In this document: piece after piece, positions 1 to 9,000 of the stretch
Position numbering within the stretch: the first letter of the stretch is position 1
How the letters are laid out: each line of letters begins with the position of its first letter
Source: Lachnospiraceae bacterium
GTDB lineage: Bacteria > Bacillota_A > Clostridia > Lachnospirales > Lachnospiraceae
Assembly (NCBI GenBank): GCA_017634255.1
Contig: JAGBNT010000077.1
Location: 1-32,975, forward strand
Direction: 5' to 3'
DNA: 32,975 nucleotides
The notes under the pieces: model-generated
What the model was told of the DNA's origin: nothing
Database searches by the model: none
What the model saw: only the letters and a program-made list of their open reading frames with translations
Translations under genes and position numbers: made by a program

Positions 1-99
1 AACTACAAGATTTAAGGAAGGTCGTGCTTTGAAGAAAAGACTGCATTCTCTCTCATTCCGCCTGCCGTTTATCTATATATCAAGCTATGTGATCATAGC
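1..99 (+). repeat. Left copy of long target-site duplication, carrying the truncated 5' end of the diguanylate cyclase gene
   Basis: These 99 bases are identical to 4062-4160, including the RBS, the TTG start and the first 23 codons of the downstream GGDEF gene. The reading frame opened by the TTG at position 29 leaves the repeat at base 99 and stops after two more codons inside the mobile element, so this copy is a dead 5' fragment. The repeat continues to the window edge and probably extends further upstream. Known of the family: IS1634-type elements make unusually long and variable direct repeats, which fits this duplication. Confidence 0.9.
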
Positions 100-113
100 G
101 GTAGTTTGACAGC
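100..113 (+). repeat. Putative left terminal inverted repeat of the element
   Basis: GGTAGTTTGACAGC begins at the exact base where the direct repeat ends. Its core TTTGACAGC is matched in reverse complement at 3999-4007. The outer five bases do not match well, so only the core is supported. Confidence 0.5.
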
Positions 114-135
114 CTAGCTACATGAAATATGTGGC

Positions 136-161
136 AAAGCCAGTAGTGGCTTTAATTTTTT
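136..161 (+). terminator. Terminator-like hairpin at the left end of the element
   Basis: A perfect 7-bp stem (AAAGCCA / TGGCTTT, 136-142 and 147-153) with a GTAG loop is followed by a T-rich run at 156-161. It would stop transcription entering from the truncated cyclase promoter on the left before it reaches the element's own genes. Such insulation from outside transcription is common in insertion sequences. Confidence 0.55.
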
Positions 162-181
162 GTCAAATTTGCAGTTTTTAC

Positions 182-210
182 TTGCACGTCCCATTCAGAT
201 ACTATATAAT
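182..210 (+). promoter_or_regulatory. Sigma-70-type promoter for the passenger-transposase operon
   Basis: TTGCAC (182-187) and a perfect TATAAT (205-210) are separated by 17 bp. It lies just after the left-end hairpin and about 80 bp before the first gene of the element, and would drive all three genes as one transcript. Confidence 0.75.
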
Positions 211-290
211 GTGTATATATCTCTTCTTCATATATACAGGATGTAGTATTTTCACCTTTGAGTATTAGGTAAAAACAGCAGAGATAGAAT

Positions 291-1499
291 ATGACTATGA
301 AATTACAGCAAAAGCTTTATATCCTTTTTATAATGTTCTTCCTCGGAGCATACTGTTTTTCCGGGTGCACTGCGGATCATGCAACCCCTTCTAATCTGAA
401 AAATGAAGTCAGGGAATATGTTGTCAATAAACGAACCGGTAAAATCCATTCTCCAGTGTGTTCGTCTATTGATAAAATGAGCGAAAAGAATAAACTTTTT
501 GTTTCAGACACGCTTCTGGGCCTTCTCAAACAGGATTATGTGATTTGCAGGAGATGCAGAGCAGGGATCATTAAATCTCAGAAAGCTGAGATGTTGGATC
601 GTATTTTTCACAGGAATCTGTATGGGGATGAAATCAAAATCACTGCTTCACGCAAAGATTATCTGAAGGCCGTTGATGAAACCAGCGAGTGGTACGTCAA
701 CCATGTTCCTACATATGCATCAAGAATACAGGACGAACCCTATTCCAAATATAACGGAGACTTAAAAAACTATAGGAATTACAGCCTGAAAAACAAAGGA
801 AAAACATCGACACACCGGGCTCTTTCATCGGATGTTGATGCAAACAGCATAACTGATTTGAAGCCTGATGATCTGATTTTGAGAGGAACGGAAAATGCTG
901 CATCTTATTACACTAACTGCTTAAAGCAGATAGATTTTGACAGACAGATAGCCTACTACCCCTGCGATTTTCTGGGAAAAGGATCCGACTACAATAAGCC
1001 TGGTGATGATTGCGTGAGATACCTGTTCGCTGTGTTTAACAGAATGGACAGTCAGTTTACGAAAAAATATGCGTTGTTGACAAAATCAAGCTACAGTCGT
1101 ACCGATTCAAAAACAATGGCTACAGATTACTGGGATATAGCCTATGGCTTTATTAATCTCGGTTTCAAAATATATGACAAAGAAGAGGGCATAGTTGATG
1201 TGGACAAAGATACATATGCAGAGGGTTCCATATTTAAAATTGATAATGATTTTAAACTCCAGAAAGGCGACATCCTTGCTAGAGAAGGACATGTGCATGT
1301 TTATTTGGGCGATGGCGTTATGACAGAAGCTGACAATTTCGGTTGGGGAAGGGTCTACAGGTCATTCCCGCAGATATATGAAATCAAAAAGGAACAGCTT
1401 GACGGGAAGAATTTCATTTCCCTCAAGAACGGAAACGGTGACAAAGAATACTACAGGCGGATTTACCGATATGTCGGAACCTCAGGAGGATCTAAATGA
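291..1499 (+). CDS. Passenger lipoprotein with a putative Cys/His metal site and NlpC/P60-like domain
   Basis: The 402-residue protein starts with a signal peptide ending in a lipobox (FSGC, C26), so it should be a surface lipoprotein. Residues 43-92 resemble the small Ada-like metal-binding module often written YVxNxxxxKxHxxxC...CxxC: H53, C57, C86 and C89 are placed as possible zinc ligands. The C-terminal half looks like a distant NlpC/P60-type cysteine peptidase: DDCVRYLF (C241) would hold the nucleophile, and GDILAREGHVHVYLG (H334) the histidine. If so, it would act on peptidoglycan peptides or a similar amide outside the cell. The start is uncertain: ATG at 291 and ATG at 297 are both possible and neither has a strong RBS. 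Its stop overlaps the next start by four bases (ATGA). It is a cargo gene inside the insertion element. Family assignments are from motifs only. Confidence 0.72.
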   Translation: MTMKLQQKLYILFIMFFLGAYCFSGCTADHATPSNLKNEVREYVVNKRTGKIHSPVCSSIDKMSEKNKLFVSDTLLGLLKQDYVICRRCRAGIIKSQKAEMLDRIFHRNLYGDEIKITASRKDYLKAVDETSEWYVNHVPTYASRIQDEPYSKYNGDLKNYRNYSLKNKGKTSTHRALSSDVDANSITDLKPDDLILRGTENAASYYTNCLKQIDFDRQIAYYPCDFLGKGSDYNKPGDDCVRYLFAVFNRMDSQFTKKYALLTKSSYSRTDSKTMATDYWDIAYGFINLGFKIYDKEEGIVDVDKDTYAEGSIFKIDNDFKLQKGDILAREGHVHVYLGDGVMTEADNFGWGRVYRSFPQIYEIKKEQLDGKNFISLKNGNGDKEYYRRIYRYVGTSGGSK

Positions 1500-2041
1500 A
1501 CAGGATGAAAAAAATATTTATACTATCTGCTTCTGTATTGCTTGCGGGAATCATGCTCGTGTTTGCCGGAAACTATCTGCTTAATAAATATAGTATCCCT
1601 ACAAAAGAGGAGAGGCTTAATAATCTAAAAGTTAATTACGGGATCACTGACTTAAATGATGTGGATCAATCCTTGATTGCCGGTGATATATGCGCTGCCC
1701 TCTCAAAATACACAAACTGGGACAATCTCTTTCTTTCCGAAGGCTTTAAGAAGAAGTACAAAAACAGGAGAAACGTCCTTGAAGATGTGAATAACATTGC
1801 AAACATCCACAGCGGGTTAGATTATGAAAACGGCGAATATATCGTCATCATATTTGCTGATAAGAAACACGGCATTTTTGACACCGATGAATCAGATGAC
1901 ATCACAACAGAATATTATTTTAAGTATGTTCGTAACGAGGCAGGGGAAATCGATGACCTGATCCTGGTAAAAAAACAGGACGTATATACCATAAACGGAG
2001 AGCCCGTTGACGGGAGCGAATGGTATGGATGGAAGGAGTGA
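1496..2041 (+). CDS. Passenger membrane-anchored hypothetical protein
   Basis: I do not recognise the family of this 181-residue protein. It has a short basic N-terminus, one hydrophobic segment (about residues 6-29) without a lipobox, and then a soluble acidic domain predicted to lie outside the membrane. The start overlaps the stop of the lipoprotein gene (ATGA), so the two are probably translationally coupled and may work as a pair. An ATG three codons downstream (1505) is an alternative start. The stop is six bases before the transposase start, and the GGAAGGAG that serves the transposase overlaps the end of this gene. A role as partner or inhibitor of the preceding putative peptidase is only a guess from position. 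Confidence 0.75.
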   Translation: MNRMKKIFILSASVLLAGIMLVFAGNYLLNKYSIPTKEERLNNLKVNYGITDLNDVDQSLIAGDICAALSKYTNWDNLFLSEGFKKKYKNRRNVLEDVNNIANIHSGLDYENGEYIVIIFADKKHGIFDTDESDDITTEYYFKYVRNEAGEIDDLILVKKQDVYTINGEPVDGSEWYGWKE

Positions 2042-2047
2042 GCGGCT

Positions 2048-3814
2048 ATGAGGCTGGGATGGACCACAAACAAAAAATCGATCACATACCGTGCAATCAA
2101 AACGATCCGGGTGGATGGAAAAAACAAGACCCTGATAGTCAAATCCTTTGGATCGGAAAAACAGATCTGCGAAGAGCATGGCGTAACAGATGCCAAAGCC
2201 TGGGCTAAAGAGCAGGTTCGTTTGATGAATGAGGCGGAAAAAGAAGATACCGCGACATTCAATATAGAACTGTGCGCAGGTACAGATTTAAAGATGGATG
2301 ATCAGCGGCGGTTCAATGGAGGATATCTGTTCCTTCAGGATATCTATTATGAGCTTGGACTTCATAAGATCTGCCGCGCTATCTCCGGCAGGCATCCTTT
2401 TGAATATGACCTTAACAACGTTCTTTCGCGCCTTGTCTATACGAGGATACTTTTCCCATCCTCAAAAAAGAGCAGTTTTGAGGATGCCAGGCGTTTTATC
2501 GAGCAGCCTTCGTTTGAACTTCACGATATTTACCGCGCCCTATCCGTCATAGCGAAAGAATCGGACTATATTCAGAGCCGCCTGTTCAAGAACAGCTCTG
2601 CCATTCAGAAGAGAAACACACAGGTGATCTACTACGACTGTACAAACTTTTATTTTGAGACCGATACTGCCAAGGATGATAAGCAGTTCGGCAAGAGTAA
2701 GGAAAACCGTCCACTTCCGATCGTAGGCATGGGACTCTTTATGGATATGGACGGCATCCCCATCTCGTTTAGTGTTTACCCCGGCAACAGAAACGAACAG
2801 ATGACCATGATCCCTCTTGAAGAAAAAATGATCTCAGATTTTGATATGTCAAGATTTGTTGTCTGCACGGATGCAGGCCTGTCTTCCGCTACCAACCGCG
2901 TTTTCAACACTTACGATAAAGATGATGGCATGCGCAGTTATATCACAACACAGCCAATAAAAACACTTAAGGAATTTTTGCAGGAGTGGTGCCTTTCTGA
3001 TGATGGGTGGTCTCTTGACGGGGACACTTCCGGAAAGACATACAAGATATCCGAACTGGATGAGGAACGCGATAAGGACAAGATCTTTTACAGGACAAGG
3101 TGGATCAGGGAAGAAGGTATCGTCCATACAAATAAAGGTGATAAAAAACACATCATTGAGCAGAAGCTCATCGTCTCCTACTCCATCAAATATAAAAATT
3201 TCCTCAGGCACGTACGTGAGGGACAGATCGAGCGGGCAATGAAGATAGTTGAGTCAGGTGATAAAACAATAAACAGGAAAAACCAGAACGACCCCAAACG
3301 GTTTATTAAGACGGATCATGCCACAAAAGACGGCGAGGTTGCAGATATGTCAGCAAGCTATATCGATGAAGCCGTGATCGCCAACGAGGAAAAATATGAT
3401 GGCTTCTATGCAGTCTGCACAAACCTTGATGACAGTATAAGCAACATAATCAAAGCAAACAAACGCAGATGGGAGATCGAGGAATGTTTTCGGATAATGA
3501 AATCTGACTTTGAAGCACGTCCTGTCTATCTCAACCGGCAGGATCGAATACTCGCCCACTTCATCACCTGCTTCATAGCGCTTATCGTATACCGGTATCT
3601 TGAGAGAAAGCTTGATAACAAATACACCATTGAACAGATACTCCCGACCCTGCAGGAGATGGACTTTATGAAGTATGAAGGGAAGGGCTACCAGCCGGTA
3701 TATACAAGGACTCAACTGACTGATGCTCTCCACGAAGCTTTCGGCTTCTGCACATCAAAACAGATCGTTCCTGTGGCAAAGATGAGAAACATCATTTCTC
3801 AGACTAAGAAGTAG
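2048..3814 (+). CDS. IS1634/IS4-type DDE transposase
   Basis: The 588-residue protein has the layout of the IS1634 branch of the IS4 superfamily. The catalytic triad can be placed at D197 (YYDCTNFYFE), D275 (VCTDAGLSS) and E478 within RWEIEECFRIMK, which fits the R-(3)-E-(6)-K part of the IS4 signature (R474, E478, K485). The length is normal for the family and the frame is intact, so it may be active. Start: ATG at 2048 with GGAAGGAG ten bases upstream. It is the third gene of a tight operon with the two passengers. The long direct repeats around the element agree with the long, variable target duplications known from IS1634. Confidence 0.93.
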   Translation: MRLGWTTNKKSITYRAIKTIRVDGKNKTLIVKSFGSEKQICEEHGVTDAKAWAKEQVRLMNEAEKEDTATFNIELCAGTDLKMDDQRRFNGGYLFLQDIYYELGLHKICRAISGRHPFEYDLNNVLSRLVYTRILFPSSKKSSFEDARRFIEQPSFELHDIYRALSVIAKESDYIQSRLFKNSSAIQKRNTQVIYYDCTNFYFETDTAKDDKQFGKSKENRPLPIVGMGLFMDMDGIPISFSVYPGNRNEQMTMIPLEEKMISDFDMSRFVVCTDAGLSSATNRVFNTYDKDDGMRSYITTQPIKTLKEFLQEWCLSDDGWSLDGDTSGKTYKISELDEERDKDKIFYRTRWIREEGIVHTNKGDKKHIIEQKLIVSYSIKYKNFLRHVREGQIERAMKIVESGDKTINRKNQNDPKRFIKTDHATKDGEVADMSASYIDEAVIANEEKYDGFYAVCTNLDDSISNIIKANKRRWEIEECFRIMKSDFEARPVYLNRQDRILAHFITCFIALIVYRYLERKLDNKYTIEQILPTLQEMDFMKYEGKGYQPVYTRTQLTDALHEAFGFCTSKQIVPVAKMRNIISQTKK

Positions 3815-3856
3815 GTTCGTTCCGGTATCCGAAGACAACGTGGCACAGATAAGAGG

Positions 3857-3893
3857 CCGACCGTAGCTCAGCGGAGGTCGGGCTTCCTTTTTT
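3857..3893 (+). terminator. Hairpin and T-run after the transposase
   Basis: CCGACC (3857-3862) pairs with GGTCGG (3876-3881), followed by GCTTCC and a run of T. It lies 43 bases after the transposase stop and would end the operon transcript. Confidence 0.6.
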
Positions 3894-3943
3894 GCAAAGA
3901 AGGCCGGATAAGGGGATGTTGTAACGCGCAATTGTAAAATTTT

Positions 3944-3989
3944 AAAAAGTCCTGAAAGCCGCTGCCAGAGCGGATTACGGGACTTTTTT
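3944..3989 (+). terminator. Second, stronger terminator near the right end of the element
   Basis: AAAAAGTCC (3944-3952) pairs with GGACTTTTT near 3980-3988, and an inner stem CCGCT/AGCGG sits inside. The outer A/T tracts make it work in both directions. It lies about 10 bases inside the putative right inverted repeat and would isolate the element from the cyclase promoter downstream. Confidence 0.7.
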
Positions 3990-3998
3990 CATCAAAAA

Positions 3999-4012
3999 GC
4001 TGTCAAAGATGG
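3999..4012 (-). repeat. Putative right terminal inverted repeat of the element
   Basis: GCTGTCAAA (3999-4007) is the reverse complement of TTTGACAGC at the left end. The boundary at 4012 is set by symmetry with the left end and is not proven. Confidence 0.45.
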
Positions 4013-4160
4013 GTATACGTCTTATTCAAAAAAATGACAAGCTTATATGATATAATATTTCAACTACAAGATTTAAGGAAGGTCGTGCTTTGAAGAAAAG
4101 ACTGCATTCTCTCTCATTCCGCCTGCCGTTTATCTATATATCAAGCTATGTGATCATAGC
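4013..4160 (+). repeat. Right copy of target-site duplication (99 bp verified, about 148 bp predicted)
   Basis: 4062-4160 is identical to 1-99. The part 4013-4061 is predicted to be duplicated too, but its left counterpart would lie before the window. The copy contains the cyclase promoter, RBS, start codon and first 23 codons, so the downstream gene was rebuilt by the insertion. Confidence 0.75.
4048..4056 (+). promoter_or_regulatory. Extended -10 promoter of the diguanylate cyclase gene
   Basis: TGATATAAT is a perfect TGn extended -10 element, about 34 bases before the TTG start. No good -35 hexamer is seen, which is usual for extended -10 promoters. Confidence 0.6.
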
Positions 4161-5511
4161 TCTGATCATTATTTTGATCGTATATAACAGGTTTGAGCGG
4201 ATGATGGAGTTCAATTATACCCGTATGGCAGCAGGCGTGACAAATCTCATGGCTGAGGCGCTGGATACAGACAAGATCGATGATTTTATCGAAAACAATT
4301 ATAATTCCCGGGAATATCTGGACACCCTTAAATATTATTTTTCTTTGAGGGACAACTATCCGGATATTTATTATCTGTATATATACAGATTTCATGATGA
4401 CGGGGACAAGCCTCTGGCTACGGTGGTCATAGATCTGGACGAGGAATATACCGAAACGCCTACGCAGGAAAACCTGGAATGGGTGGGAAGCGAATATGAG
4501 GTGGACGAGCCCTTTGCCTCGGAAATGGATAAGATAATCCATGGCAGGGAGCCTGTTTCCCATGTGGTCCATACCCAGGACGGCGAGCATCTTCTGTCCT
4601 ACGTAAGGCCGATCCTGGATGAGAACGGGAACTACCTTTGCAGCGCCTGTGTGGATTTTTCCATGGAATATATGCATACCCAGGGTATCCGGTTTGTGAT
4701 AAGGCTCATGGGGATGCTGGGAGTAATAATGCTCATTATCCTGATTTTGAATATTTATTTTATTAGAAAGCGGATTACCCGGCCGCTTGAGAGGCTGGAG
4801 GATTGTCTGGACGGCTTCGTCTACAATACTGAGACCGACCGCTTTAGAAATGTGCAGTCCCTGGAGGAGCTGGAGATACATCTTGACAACGAGATCGGGA
4901 AGCTCTATTCCAGCCTCACCTCATCCATGAAGGAAAGCCTTTATTATATGACGAATCTTAACAGGGCTAAAAATGAGATCGAGGACAAGGAAAAGGCTCT
5001 GAAGGAGATAAGCAGGATGACCTTCAAGGACGGTCTTACCGGGGTAGGGAACAAGGCTGCTTTCATGAGGGATACCGATATCAATGACAAGGAGATAATT
5101 GCCGGCAACACTGCCTTTGCAGTGGTTGTTGCAGACGTAAACAACCTAAAGCAGATAAACGATACCTATGGTCACGATGCCGGGGATAAATACATCTCGG
5201 GCTGCAGCAGGATAATATGCGAAATTTTCCGACATTCCCCGGTATACAGGATAGGCGGGGACGAGTTTGCCGTCCTCCTTACCGGCGATGATTACGAAAA
5301 GCGTCACGATCTGTATATTCATGCAGTAATGGATTTTAATACCGCCTTTTCAAAGAAAAAAGCAGAGCCCTGGGAGAGGTATTCTGCTTCCCTGGGTCTT
5401 GCGGAATATAAGAGCGGAGATACGACGGGCAGCGTTTTAAAGCGTGCCGATAAAATGATGTACGCCAACAAACAGGCTTTCAGAAATAAATACGGAAGCT
5501 ACAGAGCCTGA
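4090..5511 (+). CDS. Membrane-bound diguanylate cyclase (GGDEF)
   Basis: This 473-residue protein should make cyclic di-GMP from two GTP. It has an N-terminal membrane segment (about 12-31), an extracytoplasmic sensor region (about 32-197), a second membrane segment (about 198-222), a HAMP-like/coiled linker and a C-terminal GGDEF domain with an intact GGDEF signature at 389-393 and a DGLTGVGNKAAF motif at its start. The RxxD product-inhibition site is absent: the matching positions read FRHS. The start is TTG at 4090 with AAGGAAGG seven bases upstream. No phosphodiesterase domain is seen. The gene was hit by the upstream insertion but stayed complete because of the long target duplication. 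It converges on the kinase operon. Confidence 0.92.
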   Translation: MKKRLHSLSFRLPFIYISSYVIIALIIILIVYNRFERMMEFNYTRMAAGVTNLMAEALDTDKIDDFIENNYNSREYLDTLKYYFSLRDNYPDIYYLYIYRFHDDGDKPLATVVIDLDEEYTETPTQENLEWVGSEYEVDEPFASEMDKIIHGREPVSHVVHTQDGEHLLSYVRPILDENGNYLCSACVDFSMEYMHTQGIRFVIRLMGMLGVIMLIILILNIYFIRKRITRPLERLEDCLDGFVYNTETDRFRNVQSLEELEIHLDNEIGKLYSSLTSSMKESLYYMTNLNRAKNEIEDKEKALKEISRMTFKDGLTGVGNKAAFMRDTDINDKEIIAGNTAFAVVVADVNNLKQINDTYGHDAGDKYISGCSRIICEIFRHSPVYRIGGDEFAVLLTGDDYEKRHDLYIHAVMDFNTAFSKKKAEPWERYSASLGLAEYKSGDTTGSVLKRADKMMYANKQAFRNKYGSYRA

Positions 5512-5530
5512 ACAGAATTTTCTGCCGCGT

Positions 5531-6097
5531 TTAACCGGGCTCTGTCTGCCTGCCCCTATCCGATAGGGCAAGCTGCGCACGCCGGTCCTTTAATCTCTGA
5601 ACCTCTCTTCGCAGGTGCCGGATAATAAAGGCGGCGCGTATCATTTCCACAAGGGTTATGATGGAGGTCAGCTCCACGATGATAGTAACCCCTGAGTCAA
5701 TATAGCTGGTAAAATCGCTTTTTTCGCTCACGAGATAGGATATAAGGGAAATTAAATTAAATAATACAAGCATTATAGCCAATACTATATATAAATTTCC
5801 GATTTTTTTTCCGTTCTTTCGCTGTCCATTGCTTTCAGCGCGGGCAGATGTCCCTACATAAATACGGGTCCACAGGTCGAACCCGACAAAGAGCCCCATA
5901 AAGAACACGGTGAAAAAAATATCGACCATCTTACCGGTAAAGGTGCTCTCGATAAATGACTGACGAACTTCATCCCTCATAAAGGTGGCAGCCAGCATCT
6001 TAATAAAGGACCAGAAGCCGAACAATATAACCGCCGAACCGATAATGGAAATTTCATTTTGATATCGCAGTAATTTCTGCTTGCTCTCTCCACCCAC
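5531..6097 (-). CDS. Small multi-pass membrane protein next to the hybrid kinase
   Basis: The family of this 188-residue protein is not recognised. It shows about four hydrophobic segments (near residues 14-38, 58-78, 102-124 and 133-160) and a basic, Arg-rich C-terminal tail. The GTG start at 6097 follows the kinase stop codon directly (TAA then GTG), so it is almost surely made from the kinase transcript, perhaps by translational coupling; no strong RBS is seen. Position suggests an accessory protein of the kinase, which is inference. A stem (ACAGAGCC / GGCTCTGT near 5502-5547) spans the convergent ends of this gene and the cyclase. Confidence 0.7.
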   Translation of the reverse strand: MGGESKQKLLRYQNEISIIGSAVILFGFWSFIKMLAATFMRDEVRQSFIESTFTGKMVDIFFTVFFMGLFVGFDLWTRIYVGTSARAESNGQRKNGKKIGNLYIVLAIMLVLFNLISLISYLVSEKSDFTSYIDSGVTIIVELTSIITLVEMIRAAFIIRHLRREVQRLKDRRAQLALSDRGRQTEPG

Positions 6098-9000
6098 TTA
6101 ATTTTTGATCAGCCTTTCCAGTGTTTCAAAAAGTATCTCAGGGTCCACAGGTTTGCTCAGATGGGCATTTAACCCCGCCTGAAGGCTCTGCTGTACATCC
6201 TCGTCAAATGCATTTGCCGTAAGGGCGATAATGGGTATGGAGGAGGAATCAGAGCGGGAGGCGGAGCGTATAGTCTTTGAAGCGGTAAGACCGTCCATCT
6301 CCGGCATACGCATATCCATAAGGATCGCATCATAGTAGCCCTCCGGCTTTGAATTATAGAGCTCAACAGCTTTCCTGCCGTTCTCCGCCAGGTCACTTTC
6401 AATCTTTCTTATTGACAATATCTGCTTCATTATCTCGGCGTTAATAGGCATATCCTCTGCCAGAAGCACGTGCCGTCCTTCCAGGCTGACCTTCCTGGTC
6501 TCGGAAGCCAGGGTTTCTTTTTTTCTCTTCAGTACATTTTTAAGCTCATTTAAGAGATTTTCGGTAAAGAGGGGTTTGGCTATAAAGCTGTCTACGCCCG
6601 CGCTTGTGGCTTCCTCGTAAATATCATCCCAGTTATAGGCGGTGAGGATTATGACAGCCGTATCCTTTCCGATGATGGAGCGTATCTGGCGGGTGGTCTC
6701 CACTCCGTCCATTTCCGGCATCTGCCAGTCTACGATGATAAGGTTATAGGGAGTCTGCCGCGCCTGTGAAAGCTTTACCATTTCGACAGCCTGAGTGCCC
6801 GACTGTACCGTTTCCGCCTCTATGCCCGCCTGCGACAGCACAAGACGCGCCTGGTCGCAGGCGATGGGGTCGTCGTCTATAACCAGCACCTTCATATCCT
6901 GAGGATGCACCTCCAGAGTATCAGCGTGTTCATTCAGCTTACGTTCGGAGTCTCTTAAGGTGATGTTGACGGTAAAGGTGGTGCCGACATTTTTTTCACT
7001 CTCCACGCTTATTTCGCCGTTCATCATCTCCACTATCCTTTTGGTTATAGCCATGCCGAGACCGGAGCTGCCGTATTTATTGGTTGAGCCTGCGTTTTCC
7101 TGGCTGAAGGTATCAAAGAGCTTCGGAAGGTATTCCTGGCTCATGCCGATGCCGGTATCGCTGATCTTAAATTGCAGGGCGGATTTTTCGTCGAAGCCTC
7201 CGGTCTTTTCCACGCTAAGCTCGACCCTGCCGCCCTCCGGGGTAAATTTTACTGCGTTTCCGAGTATATTTATCAATACCTGCCGGAGCTTTATGCTGTC
7301 TCCTATATAGTAATCGTTTAAATGCCCTATAATGCGGCAGTTATATTCAAGCCCCTTCTCCTGGCACTGCCCGCTGAAAATGACATTGATCTGCTCGATA
7401 AGCTTCGAGAAGGCAAATTCCTCGTTTTTCAGGATCATCCGTCCCGATTCGATCCTGGACATATCCAGAATGTCATTGATAAGGCTTAGGAGATGCTGGG
7501 CGCTGTTTCCGATCTTTTCCAGATAGTCCCTGGTCGTCGCCGAGATATCCGGCTCGTTTAAGGCAAGGGTATCCAGCCCGATGATGGCGTTCATAGGCGT
7601 GCGGATCTCATGGCTCATGCTGGAAAGGAACGTGGTTTTTGCCTTGCTTGCCTCCTCCGCCGTCTTAAGCGCATCGGAAAGAGCCTGACTTCTGGCGAGG
7701 GAATCCCACATTTCCTCGTCTATGTCCGTGAAGCCGACGCCGACGGCATGTATCAGGTCGTCGGAAGCCTCTTCACCGTTTTTAACGTCTGCCATTCGCA
7801 GCATTTCGTAACATTCATTCCCATTCTTTACCGCCAGATACCTGATGGCGATTATAGAGCTCTCCTTAAGAGCCTTTCGTATATTTTCCGGCTTTATAAA
7901 GTCAAGGAACTGCTCACGGTAATCCTTAGCGACATGCTCCTCGGCGTAGCGGGCAAATACATGGGAGAATTTAAATCTGTCATTCTGAGAAACATCATCG
8001 TCCGGGGTCTCATTCCTGTAGCATATGGCGTAATCCTGATCTAGGTTTACATAATACACACTCCTGTAGTCCGATGCCAGGGCGGTTATCATGCTGTCGA
8101 GCTGAGCCCGCTTTTTCTCCTGCTCTAAGAGCTCGTCCTGAAGAGCTATCCTCTCCTCTAGCTCCTGCTGCATGGTCTCCGCCGTCTCCTGCTCTATCGC
8201 AAGCTTGGCAGCCTTTCTGGTCTGTATGGCTATCACTGCAAAAACTCCTGCCAGCACCAGGGTAATAAGAATCGCCAGTCCCATGCTCCTTGTAACTATG
8301 CCCCGCGAGATTGCGTCGATCTGGGCGCTGATTATACTTTCCCGGATAAGATATGTAAGCATCCAGTTTGTCCGGTGAACCGGAACATAGTACATGGTCT
8401 CCCTGATATTATTGTAGGTAAAGGAGACTACCCCTGTATTGCCGTTTTTAAAATCCTCCCGGAGCTTTTCGATGTTGTAATCCTCCTCATAATCCGCATT
8501 TTCGATGGCTGTGAGCAGGTTGTCCTCACTGGCGAGACCCCCGAGTACGGTGTTTGAAAGGGAGTAGCCATCCGCGGTATAGATATTGCAGAAGGTGGTA
8601 TTATTGGTGCCGGATTGAAGGGAAATATTGTCAAGCATATGCTGCATGTCTATTTCCATGAAGCATACTACGAGATAATGCCCCTGAAAAGGAAGGCGGT
8701 CTGTGGGTACGGCGATGACTACCTTTGTATTTTCATTGCCCTCGTTTTTAAGGGAAATCTCCGCTCCCGTCAGGGCTTCATAGTCAAAGGCATACTGGTC
8801 TATATCGGTTCTCGTACCCCGGGAGGTATAGATAAGCCCATCTTCGTCCACGAAGGCAAATTTTTCAAGCCCGTAAAGCTGCTTCATATGCAGCTGATAT
8901 GCCTGGAGGCTTTCCGGAGAGCTTAGATCATTGGGAGTCAGCAGACCTATGGCGACATCCATATCCTTTATATAGTCATTTAAAGCGGAGGCGATGACCT

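Larger units (their letters stand above)
100..4012 (+). mobile_element. IS1634/IS4-type insertion element with two passenger genes
   Basis: The segment lies between exact direct repeats (1-99 and 4062-4160) and contains an intact DDE transposase gene. Possible terminal inverted repeats share TTTGACAGC: 105-113 on the left and 3999-4007 (reverse complement) on the right, each about five bases from the predicted end. The right end is inferred from symmetry, so 4012 may be wrong by a few bases. At about 3.9 kb the element is roughly twice the usual length for this family, because it also carries a lipoprotein gene and a small membrane-protein gene upstream of the transposase. Terminator-like hairpins sit near both ends. 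An alternative is two successive insertions, but no second pair of direct repeats was seen. Confidence 0.72.

Noticed and set aside
29..106. Small gene starting at TTG 29
   Set aside because: It is the duplicated first 23 codons of the cyclase gene running out into the element after two more codons.
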